From NCBI GenBank assembly GCA_002367815.1, contig DFDG01000009.1, positions 2,244 through 17,698 of the forward strand: a DNA stretch of 15,455 nt. Direction: 5' to 3'. The translations under genes and the position numbers were made by a program. Shown in pieces: positions 1 through 7,577 of the stretch. How positions within the stretch are numbered: position 1 is the stretch's first letter; the number at the start of each line of letters is the position of its first letter. This DNA is from Opitutaceae bacterium UBA3033 (GTDB taxonomy: Bacteria; Verrucomicrobiota; Verrucomicrobiia; Opitutales; Opitutaceae). The notes below the pieces were generated by a model that saw only the letters and a list, made by a program, of their open reading frames with translations, did not search any database and was not told where the DNA came from.

Positions 1-11
1 AGGGTCGCGCG

Positions 12-827
12 ATGAGTCAGCCCGGGTCCGCTAAGGGATTTTTTTCGCGTAAAGCTTGTGCGTGGCCACCGCGACCTCCACCGGATCCAAAAAATGTAAG
101 GATCATCACGCATGATGATCTGAAGTCTTGGATCGTTTATGAAGATGATCGATTGCTGGTAATAAATAAGCCGGGAGACTTTGTTTGTCATCCATCCAAA
201 GCCGGTCCCTGGTCAAGTTTGGTCGGGGCTGCACGGGAATATACCGGACTGCCGACGATGCACCTCGTGTTTCGGCTTGATCGCGAAACCAGTGGAGTGG
301 TGGTGCTGACCAAAGATTCAGCCATGGCCAGCCGTCTGCAAACTGCCATGCAAAAACGAAAAGTAGGCAAGGCCTACTTGGCCATATTGACGGGTGAATT
401 ATCCGAGACAATTACGGTCAATCAGCCTTTGGGTGATGATGATTCGAGTCCTGTATACATTAAGACAACCGTGCGGGACGATGGATTACCGGCGATTACG
501 CATTTTAAGCCTTTTGCCTGCGCCAATGGATTCACTTTGGCGAACGTCGTGACTGAGTCTGGTCGTAAGCACCAAATACGTGCGCACGCACATTGGCTCG
601 GTCATGCCCTGGTGGGAGACAAGATATACGGACCTGATGATCGCTTATATCTAGATTTTATCGATCATGGGTGGAGTGAAACCTTGGCGACAAAACTACT
701 GTTGGAACGCCAGGCATTACACTGTGCAGCGATCGATCTGACGGGCGCAGGCGCACCGACGGTTTTTAACGCCCCCCTTGCGGAAGATTTAAGGAAATTT
801 TGTCTCAGCCGAGGTTTACCGCATTAA
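12..827 (+). CDS. RluA-family RNA pseudouridine synthase
   Basis: Predicted cytoplasmic enzyme that isomerises uridine to pseudouridine in rRNA or tRNA. It has 271 residues. The synthase fold begins near residue 40 with the family's typical 'YEDDRLLVINKPGDFVCHP'. The catalytic loop is FRLDRETSG, with the nucleophilic Asp at about residue 90. Later family blocks are KAYLAIL (about 122-128) and ESGRKHQIRAHAHWLGHALVGD (about 182-203), which carries the conserved Arg-Gln-Ile-Arg. There is no N-terminal S4 domain, so it is an RluA/TruC-like form rather than RluC/RluD. The first 30 residues are proline-rich and unlike the family. An AGGG seven bases before the ATG supports this start, and it is the only convincing Shine-Dalgarno in the window. 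The usual His before Arg-Leu-Asp is Phe here. The 3' end overlaps the convergent peptidase gene by 23 bp. The RNA target cannot be assigned from the sequence. Confidence 0.9.
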   Translation: MSQPGSAKGFFSRKACAWPPRPPPDPKNVRIITHDDLKSWIVYEDDRLLVINKPGDFVCHPSKAGPWSSLVGAAREYTGLPTMHLVFRLDRETSGVVVLTKDSAMASRLQTAMQKRKVGKAYLAILTGELSETITVNQPLGDDDSSPVYIKTTVRDDGLPAITHFKPFACANGFTLANVVTESGRKHQIRAHAHWLGHALVGDKIYGPDDRLYLDFIDHGWSETLATKLLLERQALHCAAIDLTGAGAPTVFNAPLAEDLRKFCLSRGLPH

Positions 828-1569
828 CGGCGGCTTTAACCGCGGAGATCATGGCTTCTATTCTCTCGGAAAGTGGAAATGAGCTTGGGGTTTCGAGAGT
901 ATAACTGAGGGTCGTATGCTCTTGGCACAGGTAGATCGCCTCCGGCCAATTTGTGCGTAAGAGAGGGTCACTAACCGGGCGAATGATTCCGGGTTCATCA
1001 ACTGGACGTCCATCAATAAGGGATGATGCTTCAATGGGCATCATGGGCCTTACGGCGCTGATTATTGCCGGTGCAAAGCTGGGTTGGTTCTTCCGGTTAA
1101 GCTCATACAAATAAAAGCCGCTGGCTTCCCAATCCTCGTGCAGGCATAGCGTCAGCTGGAAGGGCGGTTGCTTCTGTAGCCATGCGGTATGGGCCTGCAC
1201 TTCAGGGCTAAGTCGATCCAGGTAATCTCGATTCAAATCTCGACACAGGGTGTCCTCGCGGGTGCCGAAGTGCAAACCTTCGGGATTTATCACCGGACAG
1301 ATAAACCAGTTGGCACGCGTGTCGAAGGCACCCGTTTTTAGCATCTCCAATAGAACTTGAGGCGGAGCGGGTTCATCACCGTGAATACCGGCGGACAGGT
1401 AGATGCGAGGGCGCGGACCAACCGTGCGCTTGCACAATGCCATGAGCGGAAAGTTCGCGGTTTCTCCTATGCGCTCACATTGGAAGCCTTGATCTGTAGC
1501 AGTGCTGACTAACTCGGCCAATAGAGCAGCGACGTTGATGGGCGATATTGGAATCTGATTTGTATTCAC
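805..1569 (-). CDS. M14-family zinc carboxypeptidase
   Basis: Predicted zinc metallopeptidase of the M14 (carboxypeptidase A / succinylglutamate desuccinylase-like) superfamily, 254 residues from the chosen start. Visible active-site elements are the zinc ligands His63 and Glu66 in GIHGDEPA, the substrate-binding Asn-Arg in DLNRDY (113-114), the third zinc ligand His144 in CLHEDWEASGF, and the catalytic Glu226 in LETPS. No signal peptide is seen, so a cytoplasmic role such as trimming murein peptides or amino-acid conjugates (MpaA-like) is possible but not proven. The frame is open on the minus strand up to 1701, but its only ATG there lies inside gltX. A GTG at 1569, just before the conserved fold, is the most sensible start and leaves 59 bp to the divergent gltX. 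No Shine-Dalgarno supports this GTG, so the start is uncertain. The stop overlaps the end of the pseudouridine synthase gene. Confidence 0.82.
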   Translation of the reverse strand: MNTNQIPISPINVAALLAELVSTATDQGFQCERIGETANFPLMALCKRTVGPRPRIYLSAGIHGDEPAPPQVLLEMLKTGAFDTRANWFICPVINPEGLHFGTREDTLCRDLNRDYLDRLSPEVQAHTAWLQKQPPFQLTLCLHEDWEASGFYLYELNRKNQPSFAPAIISAVRPMMPIEASSLIDGRPVDEPGIIRPVSDPLLRTNWPEAIYLCQEHTTLSYTLETPSSFPLSERIEAMISAVKAAVNAVNLG

Positions 1570-1628
1570 CTTTGGTGGATATTCGCGGCTTGGAACCAGT
1601 CTGCAAACCCTGTTAGTTGATTTCTTAC

Positions 1629-2996
1629 ATGTCACAAGTTCGCGTTCGTTTTGCCCCGAGTCCCACCGGGTTTTTCCATATTGGCAGTGCCCGCACTGCA
1701 CTGTTTAATTGGCTTTATTCCCGACACACAGGAGGCACGTTCGTCCTGCGGATTGAAGACACCGACAAGGAGCGCAACAGCGAAGAGTTCCTGAACGTCA
1801 TTTACAACAGCCTGACTTGGTTGGGTCTCAACTGGGATGAAGGTCCCAATGTCGGTGGTAACTTTGGACCATATCGCCAAAGTGAAAGAGCGGATATTTA
1901 CAAAGAGTATCTGCAAAAGCTAAGCGATGCAGGTCGCGTCTATGAGAAGGACGGCGCCATGTGGTTTAAACTGCTGGGTGAGCGCCACGAGGTCTTTGAT
2001 GAGCATAGACAAAAAACGGTCACCAAGGTGAAGACAGAACCAACCATTATCGAGGATCGTATCCGTGGGCATGTAGAGCGCGTGGAGGACGAAGATTTCG
2101 TCATTATTCGCTCTGATGGAAACCCAGTGTTTCACTTTGTAAATGTGGTGGATGATATCGCAATGGGGATCACGCATGTGATTCGCGGTGAGGATCATCT
2201 TTCGAATACGAGCAAACACGTGGAGCTGTTCGAAGCGTTTAGTGCGCCAATGCCAGAGTTTGCGCACATACCACTCATCCTTAAACAAAACGGTCCCGGG
2301 AAGATGTCGAAACGCGATCAGGGAGCGCTGGTAGAGGAGTATCAGCAGCGCAGCTATTTACCCGAGGCGCTGGTTAATTTTATCTGTTTGTTGGGGTGGA
2401 ATCCGGGTGATGACCGGGAGAAGATGGCGATCGACGAAATTGTGCAGCTTTTTGACCTTCCCGGCGTCAATCAGAGCAATGCACGTTTTGATGACAAGAA
2501 ACTGGCGCACATGAACATGGTCTATTTGTTGGAATTACCGGCTGATAAATTTCTGTTCCTTGCTGGTGAATATTTTAAACAAAAGCAGCTGTCCGTTGCA
2601 TTGAGCGCAGACTCAGAGTATTTCCGTGAAGTCATGCTGCTCAGCCAACCCAAGATCAAGGGCATTGAGGAACTCCCTGACTACACAAACTATTTCTTTA
2701 CCGAGGATTTCCCGATTGATGAAAAAGTTAAAACCAAGGTTTTAGGCAAAGGAGAGCCATTGGCTCGGTTAGCTGAATTGCTGGAGGTTTTGCCCTCAAT
2801 GAATCTCGCAAGTGATGAGTCCGTTGAAGCTGCGATCAAGAATCTGGCCGAGGTAAGAAGTCAGGGCTTTGGCTCCTATCAGTCCATTGCTCGTTTGGCA
2901 CTGACAGGCACCAACATTGGCCCAAGTATAACCGGTATCATACGCGTTTTGGGTCGCGAAAAGGTGCAAAGCCGTTTGGAGCGATTTTCAACCTGA
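1629..2996 (+). CDS. gltX: Glutamate-tRNA ligase (GluRS)
   Basis: Class I aminoacyl-tRNA synthetase that charges tRNA-Glu with glutamate using ATP, in the cytoplasm. It has 455 residues (E. coli GltX has 471). The nucleotide-binding signature is FAPSPTGFFHIGSART, with HIGS at about 17-20. The second signature, KMSKR, is at about 225-229. The block VIRGEDHLSNTSKH is typical of GluRS, and the C-terminal helical anticodon-binding domain is complete. No Cys-rich zinc site is visible between the two halves of the catalytic domain, as in zinc-free GluRSs. The frame extends upstream to a TTG at 1617, but the ATG at 1629 starts exactly where the family starts (MSQVRVRFAPSPTG). There is no Shine-Dalgarno. 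Because a GlnRS gene lies next to it, this enzyme is probably of the discriminating type that charges only tRNA-Glu; that part is inference. Confidence 0.97.
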   Translation: MSQVRVRFAPSPTGFFHIGSARTALFNWLYSRHTGGTFVLRIEDTDKERNSEEFLNVIYNSLTWLGLNWDEGPNVGGNFGPYRQSERADIYKEYLQKLSDAGRVYEKDGAMWFKLLGERHEVFDEHRQKTVTKVKTEPTIIEDRIRGHVERVEDEDFVIIRSDGNPVFHFVNVVDDIAMGITHVIRGEDHLSNTSKHVELFEAFSAPMPEFAHIPLILKQNGPGKMSKRDQGALVEEYQQRSYLPEALVNFICLLGWNPGDDREKMAIDEIVQLFDLPGVNQSNARFDDKKLAHMNMVYLLELPADKFLFLAGEYFKQKQLSVALSADSEYFREVMLLSQPKIKGIEELPDYTNYFFTEDFPIDEKVKTKVLGKGEPLARLAELLEVLPSMNLASDESVEAAIKNLAEVRSQGFGSYQSIARLALTGTNIGPSITGIIRVLGREKVQSRLERFST

Positions 2997-3009
2997 CTAT
3001 AAAAAGAAT

Positions 3010-4782
3010 CTAGTTTTCCCAAGTATCCCGCAGGGTTATAGTGCGGTTAAAAACGGGCTTGTTTGAGCCTGAATCTTTGGAGTCTGGCGTAAAGTAGCCC
3101 AGTCGTTCGAATTGGAATGACTGCCCAGGAGGCGGATTGGCCAAATCGGGTTCGAGCTTGGCTAGAATCGTTACGAACGAATGAGGGTTAATCACCTTGA
3201 GAAAATCATCCTCGGCGCCGGGTTCGGGTACGGTGAACAGGCGATCATATAACCTGACCTCCGCATCAATTGATTCGGTTGCACTCACCCAGTGAATCGT
3301 GCCTTTAACTTTTTTACTGGCATTGGGCTGGCCGCTTCGAGTGTCGAGTTGGGCGGTGCAATGCAGCTCAAGCAAATTGCCCGCTTCATCCTTAACGATT
3401 TCATCGAGATTTATTATGCAGGCGTATTTGAGTCGCACTTCACCCCCGGGTTTGAGTCGCCTGAACTTTGGTGGTGGCGCTTCGGCGAAATCTTCCTGTT
3501 CGATAAATACTTCACGGGTGAGGTTGATCTGACGCTTGGTCGGGGTCTCATCCTGAGGATTGTTCACCGCTTCACAGGGGATGGATTCGCCCGCTGCGAT
3601 ATTGGTCAACACGAGTTTGATGGGCCGGAGCACAGCGAGTCGCCGTTCGGCCGTTTGGTTTAGTTCATCGCGGACCACATGCTCAAGAGCAGCGATATCA
3701 GTGATGCCATTTTGGGTGGTGATGCCGGTGCTGATAACAAAGCGGCGCAATGACTTGGCGTTGATTCCTCGACGTCGCAAACCTGCCAAGGTGGGCATAC
3801 GTGGGTCGTCCCAACCGGTCACGACTTTTTCCTGCACCATGCGAAGCAGGTTGCGTTTGCTCATCAGAGTGTAGCTGGGGATGAGTTTGGCGAATTCGTA
3901 TTGGTGCGGCAGTGGACGCGGGAGGTTGAGGCTGGTCAGAATCCAATCGTAAAGATCCCTATGGGCCACGAATTCCAGAGTGCAGAAACTATGGGTCACG
4001 CCTTCGAGATAATCGCTGAGGCAGTGCGCAAAGTCATAAAGTGGATAAATGCACCATTTATTTCCCGTATTATGGTGAGCAGTATGTCTTATACGATAGA
4101 GCAGGGGGTCACGCAGCCATAAATTGGGTGATGCCATATTTATCTTGGCTCTAAGTGAGTGAGAGCCATCGGAAAATTCTCCGCTGCGCATGCGTGAAAA
4201 TAGATCCAAATTTTCTGCAATGGCTCGATTGCGGAAAGGGCTGGCGGTGCCGGGCTCGGTTGGGGTGCCGCGGTATTTTTCCGTATCTTCAGGGCTTAGA
4301 TCGCAAACATAGGCTTTACCGCTTTTGATGAGTGCGATGGCGTAGACATACAGCTGATCAAAATATGCAGAAGCGGTGAACGGTTCGGAATCAGGGGAGT
4401 TGGCACTAATGGAGGCGACTTGAAAATCAGGACGGTCATCGATGGTTTGGCTGTTGGGGAATGCACCTTTTGGTTTGAAAGTCAGTTGGGCATCGGCCCA
4501 ACCCTCGATCAACCATTTGATATCCGCAGTGATCGCATTGACGTAATGAATATCTTCCTTGGCTGGATTGGTGTCGTCGAATCGCAGGTTGCATTGACCT
4601 TGGTTTTCCTTAGCCACCCCGAAATTCAGTAGAATCGCGCGCGCATGGCCCAGGTGCAGATAGCCGTTTGGCTCCGGGGGAAACCGCGTCACAATTTTAT
4701 CGTAACGTTTTTCATCAACATGCTGTGCGACGATATCGCGAATGAAATCTTTGGGCTCGGTTGGTGTTGGGTCTGCGGGCAT
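3010..4782 (-). CDS. glnS: Glutamine-tRNA ligase (GlnRS)
   Basis: Class I synthetase that directly forms Gln-tRNA(Gln), so the indirect GatCAB amidotransferase route is not required for Gln. It has 590 residues (E. coli GlnS has 554). Signatures are FPPEPNGYLHLGHAR (about 34-48, the HIGH motif), the GlnRS-type block NKWCIYPLYDFAHC (about 241-254), LEFVAHRDLYDW, and MSKR at about 307-310 followed by GWDDPRMPTLAGLRRRG. The C-terminal beta-barrel anticodon-binding domain runs from about residue 375 to the end. Compared with the E. coli sequence there are about 30 extra residues around 101-135, just before the conserved YFDQLY block. The ATG at 4782 fits the family N-terminus; the leader is A/T-rich with no Shine-Dalgarno. 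It lies 58 bp downstream of the pyrophosphatase gene on the same strand and may be co-transcribed. It is tail to tail with gltX. Confidence 0.97.
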   Translation of the reverse strand: MPADPTPTEPKDFIRDIVAQHVDEKRYDKIVTRFPPEPNGYLHLGHARAILLNFGVAKENQGQCNLRFDDTNPAKEDIHYVNAITADIKWLIEGWADAQLTFKPKGAFPNSQTIDDRPDFQVASISANSPDSEPFTASAYFDQLYVYAIALIKSGKAYVCDLSPEDTEKYRGTPTEPGTASPFRNRAIAENLDLFSRMRSGEFSDGSHSLRAKINMASPNLWLRDPLLYRIRHTAHHNTGNKWCIYPLYDFAHCLSDYLEGVTHSFCTLEFVAHRDLYDWILTSLNLPRPLPHQYEFAKLIPSYTLMSKRNLLRMVQEKVVTGWDDPRMPTLAGLRRRGINAKSLRRFVISTGITTQNGITDIAALEHVVRDELNQTAERRLAVLRPIKLVLTNIAAGESIPCEAVNNPQDETPTKRQINLTREVFIEQEDFAEAPPPKFRRLKPGGEVRLKYACIINLDEIVKDEAGNLLELHCTAQLDTRSGQPNASKKVKGTIHWVSATESIDAEVRLYDRLFTVPEPGAEDDFLKVINPHSFVTILAKLEPDLANPPPGQSFQFERLGYFTPDSKDSGSNKPVFNRTITLRDTWEN

Positions 4783-4840
4783 ATTTAAAATTTAGAGGAT
4801 TAATCTATCAGTGTGAAAACATCGCCAAAGCGGCTACTGT

Positions 4841-6610
4841 TTACTGACGATGCGGTTTGCCGAAAGGGGCGGTTGAATTGCCGGGAGTTGCCCCATCTGC
4901 GGACATCTCCCTCAACAGACTTCCGAGGTAAGGTATCAGTTGTTTCTTACGGCTGACGATTCCAGGCAGATCAAATATATCTTCGTTTTCCACGTGGGGA
5001 TAGGGAATACGACTGATAAACCCTGAGTCGCCCTTGGCCAGTAGTAGTGAATTTTGAGCATTGATATCTGTAACCAAAAGGCACGCGAATGCGAGGTTCT
5101 CCTCGTCCCGTAATTCCTGCAGGGCGGTGGCGATGGGTTTGGCGTGTTTCCAGAAATTACCAAAGCCAAGTTCCTCCACTTGAGATACAGCAAAACGCAC
5201 CCCTTCCTCCTGATAAATCTTGAAGTCAGAACGCACCACAATGTCTGCGGAACTGGCTAGAATTACAGAACCTGAACTGAATATTTCATCCGCTAACTTG
5301 CGTGAATTGACCCCCGCAATTTTTGCCAGCCATGTAAGGATGACACCGTCTTTCGGCGTGGTGGTAGGACTGTTCAAATGAAGGGTGTCAGAGATCAGGC
5401 CGGACATCATGATTCCAGCCAGTTCAGGCGAGGGGATCAGACCTTCACGCCGAAAGAGATCTGCGACAATCGTGCAGGTTGAACCAACTGGCTCATTGAT
5501 GAATAGAATCGGTTGTTGGGTGTTTAATGTGCCCAGGCGGTGATGATCAATGATCTCCGTAATGGTAACGTCCTCGGCTCCGTTGACTGCTTGGGTCATT
5601 TCATTGTGATCGACTAGGACCAGTTTGGTTTGAACCGGTTTCAAGAGATCACTTTTGGTCAGAATGCCCTGCAGGATACCATTTTCATCTGTGACCATCA
5701 ATGCATGGGCCGATGCGGGTCCGAATTTCTTTCGCACCATGGTAATCGGGGTATCGGCATTGATCGTCTTGAAATTCCGATCAATTACCCGATCCAAGGT
5801 GGAAGCGGTGCGCACGACCCAGGCTGTCGTGGCTGTGTCATGAGGGCTTATGATAATGCTAACTTTCTGTTTTTGAGCCAATTTCAAAACATCGTCTTCG
5901 ACCGGTAGATTCCCGCTAATAATCAGGGCACGTATGCCAATTTCGATAGCGCGTATTTGAACATCGCGTCTATCACCTACGATGATGATGGACTGTGCAG
6001 GAGGCAGATTTTCGCGTTCGGATAGTTTCCATAAAGTGCCCACATCCATTGCGCCAATACGGACAAATAGTTCTTCGAGCCGGGATTCATCGACGACATG
6101 AAGTGTTTTGGCCCGAAGAGACCTGACGATTCGTCCCAGACTGGTATGAACCTGACGCATTTGCCGAGGCTCGTTGATATGGGGCACGAAAAAGCTACCC
6201 ATTTGGGCGAGTGTTACCGTGCCTTTGATTTTCAACTTGGTATTGGTGATGGGCAGAATGCTTACCCTATTGCGATCGATCATTTCCAAAGCTTCGGCGC
6301 AAGTGGCACTTTCCGCGACAGAGACGACCGATCTGATCATTAAGTCATGAACCCTGGGGCTGACATCACTGATGTAAAGGGGCAGCGGTTGATTGAATCG
6401 GCGTAGTATAGTGTCAATGCGAGCGTTAGTATTTCCGCAGCGGGCAGCGACATAACCGATTTCACCGCGTTGCTTCTTGTATGCCGAATAAGCAATGGCC
6501 GAGCAGATGGCATCGGCATCGGGGTTTTTGTGTCCGATGACGTAGGTGATGTTATTGGCATCACGGATCAAGTTATCGGTTGGCTCTGTTGCTGTGGTAT
6601 CGGACTTCAT
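4841..6610 (-). CDS. ppaC: Family II (manganese-type) inorganic pyrophosphatase with CBS and DRTGG domains
   Basis: Predicted cytoplasmic hydrolase of pyrophosphate to phosphate, DHH superfamily, 589 residues. The N-terminal metal-binding motif is GHKNPDAD (His27, Asp31, Asp33). The first CBS domain is about 84-140, a DRTGG-like domain about 155-265, and the second CBS domain about 275-325. The catalytic DHH part then resumes with LVDHNE (Asp334, His335), DHH at 355-357, and the family signature SDTL at 408-411 followed by SPTTTPKD. The C-terminal DHHA2 domain completes the active site. In characterised CBS-PPases, adenine nucleotides bind the CBS pair (AMP/ADP inhibit), and diadenosine polyphosphates activate forms that contain DRTGG. 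The protein is longer than the usual 540-550 residues because of short tails at both ends. The stop is 58 bp before glnS, whose reaction produces PPi. The ATG at 6610 lacks a Shine-Dalgarno but sits about 20 residues before the first motif. Confidence 0.93.
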   Translation of the reverse strand: MKSDTTATEPTDNLIRDANNITYVIGHKNPDADAICSAIAYSAYKKQRGEIGYVAARCGNTNARIDTILRRFNQPLPLYISDVSPRVHDLMIRSVVSVAESATCAEALEMIDRNRVSILPITNTKLKIKGTVTLAQMGSFFVPHINEPRQMRQVHTSLGRIVRSLRAKTLHVVDESRLEELFVRIGAMDVGTLWKLSERENLPPAQSIIIVGDRRDVQIRAIEIGIRALIISGNLPVEDDVLKLAQKQKVSIIISPHDTATTAWVVRTASTLDRVIDRNFKTINADTPITMVRKKFGPASAHALMVTDENGILQGILTKSDLLKPVQTKLVLVDHNEMTQAVNGAEDVTITEIIDHHRLGTLNTQQPILFINEPVGSTCTIVADLFRREGLIPSPELAGIMMSGLISDTLHLNSPTTTPKDGVILTWLAKIAGVNSRKLADEIFSSGSVILASSADIVVRSDFKIYQEEGVRFAVSQVEELGFGNFWKHAKPIATALQELRDEENLAFACLLVTDINAQNSLLLAKGDSGFISRIPYPHVENEDIFDLPGIVSRKKQLIPYLGSLLREMSADGATPGNSTAPFGKPHRQ

Positions 6611-6655
6611 GGCAAAGTGTGATTATTTACAGAACCGCAGAGTGGGGGGAAGCTG

Positions 6656-6686
6656 GAAAAGAAAAAGCCCGGAGGATTCCGGGCTT
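6656..6686 (-). terminator. Intrinsic terminator of the prepilin-like gene
   Basis: A perfect 8-bp stem (AAGCCCGG at 6665-6672 with CCGGGCTT at 6679-6686) encloses a six-base loop. Read on the minus strand it is followed at once by TTTTTCTTTT. It begins 27 bases after the stop codon of the minus-strand prepilin-like gene and ends about 45 bases before the pyrophosphatase ATG. The two minus-strand genes should therefore be separate transcription units, and the pyrophosphatase should have its own promoter in 6611-6660. A TAAATAAT stretch near 6625 (minus strand) is A/T-rich enough for a -10, but I cannot identify a matching -35. Confidence 0.85.
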
Positions 6687-6713
6687 GGCGACACGAGTTT
6701 AAGTGAACCCAAA

Positions 6714-7469
6714 TTATGGGCCCTGAACTGCTGGAGTGCCGGATGGAGTGCCAGTGCCACCTCCACTGGTCGCCCAAACCCGTGCAGAAAGAGCACTGTT
6801 AGTCGCATTGTAGGGTATGGCCTCGAGAATATTGTCGGTTTTGCGACCTGATCGATTGGAGACGAACTTGCCTGTCGCGGTGTTTGGAAAGAATTGAATG
6901 TTTCCGCCGAGAAAAACCACGTAACCACCCGCATCTTTGTAAACACTGGTTTCCGGGTCCCAAGTTCCATCAGATCGCAGGCCTCGAGTAAATGCTATGG
7001 GTGTGGTGGCCGGGTCTCCCATTCGAACCCCACCGACAAATTCGAAACTGAGTGCACGGTCAGTGGTGAAACTGGAATCAAGTGTGCTTCGATTGTCCGG
7101 ACTGATGATACTGTCGGGATAGGTGCCGTTAAACAAAGGGTCGTTTTTGGCGAAATAAAGTGATGGGTCTGTAATTACTCCACTGCGGGCAAGAATGCCG
7201 GGCCAAAGGAAAACTTTTTGTGATGCAGTCAGTATGGTTGGGGCGATGATATTGGGATCAGGCAGGCGATCATTGTTGTCGGTAGCGTAGATCATAGCCG
7301 CTTTGGCAATCTCGCGCAGATTGTTGGCATCCACCGCCTGCTGGGCTTTTTCACGGACGCTTCCGACCGTTGGAATGATTATGGCGGCCAATATGCCGAT
7401 GATCGCAATTACGGTTAATAATTCGATCAGAGTGAAAGCTGATTGTAAGCGGCGATGAATATAGGGCAT
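6714..7469 (-). CDS. Prepilin-type N-terminal domain protein (type II secretion/type IV pilin-like)
   Basis: Predicted exported pseudopilin-like protein of 251 residues. The N-terminus is a short basic leader (MPYIHRRLQSA) followed by FTLIELLTVIAIIGILAAIIIP, the class III prepilin signal. Cleavage by a PilD-type peptidase is expected after Ala11, leaving methylated Phe with the required Glu at +5. The hydrophobic helix spans about residues 12-33, followed by a soluble domain. Near the C-terminus, GGYVVFLGGNIQFF resembles the 'F-DGHVxF' block of the abundant prepilin-like proteins of Verrucomicrobiota and Planctomycetota. The last 17 residues are Gly/Thr/Pro-rich. A TTG at 7475 is in frame, but the ATG at 7469 is preferred. 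No other pilus or secretion gene is nearby, so this is an orphan whose partner machinery must lie elsewhere. The specific function is unknown. Confidence 0.85.
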   Translation of the reverse strand: MPYIHRRLQSAFTLIELLTVIAIIGILAAIIIPTVGSVREKAQQAVDANNLREIAKAAMIYATDNNDRLPDPNIIAPTILTASQKVFLWPGILARSGVITDPSLYFAKNDPLFNGTYPDSIISPDNRSTLDSSFTTDRALSFEFVGGVRMGDPATTPIAFTRGLRSDGTWDPETSVYKDAGGYVVFLGGNIQFFPNTATGKFVSNRSGRKTDNILEAIPYNATNSALSARVWATSGGGTGTPSGTPAVQGP

Positions 7470-7540
7470 AAGCAACCGTGTGATGGGCTCTGAGTTCGTG
7501 TAATTAAGGGCAAACTCAATCCGATTCTACTGGCATGGAC

Positions 7541-7570
7541 TGGACAAAGCTTTTCTTACTAGGATACATT
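7541..7570 (+). promoter_or_regulatory. Possible ilvE promoter (weak)
   Basis: TGGACA at 7541-7546 matches five of six -35 consensus bases. TACATT at 7565-7570, with an 18-base spacer, matches four of six -10 bases. If used, transcription would start at or next to the ilvE ATG, giving a leaderless or nearly leaderless mRNA. The AGGA at 7561-7564 is 13 bases from the ATG, which is far for a Shine-Dalgarno. This is a pattern match only. The rest of the 108-bp divergent gap between the prepilin-like gene and ilvE shows no other signal. Confidence 0.25.
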
Positions 7571-7577
7571 TATAAGT

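Noticed and set aside
3292..3663. Plus-strand 123-codon open frame opposite glnS
   Set aside because: It lies wholly antisense to a clearly conserved gene and shows no recognisable domain. It is a shadow of glnS codon use.
4783..4840. Terminator or T-box-like leader between the pyrophosphatase and glnS genes
   Set aside because: Only a 3-bp GC stem is visible and there is no T-run. The gap is far too short for a T-box.
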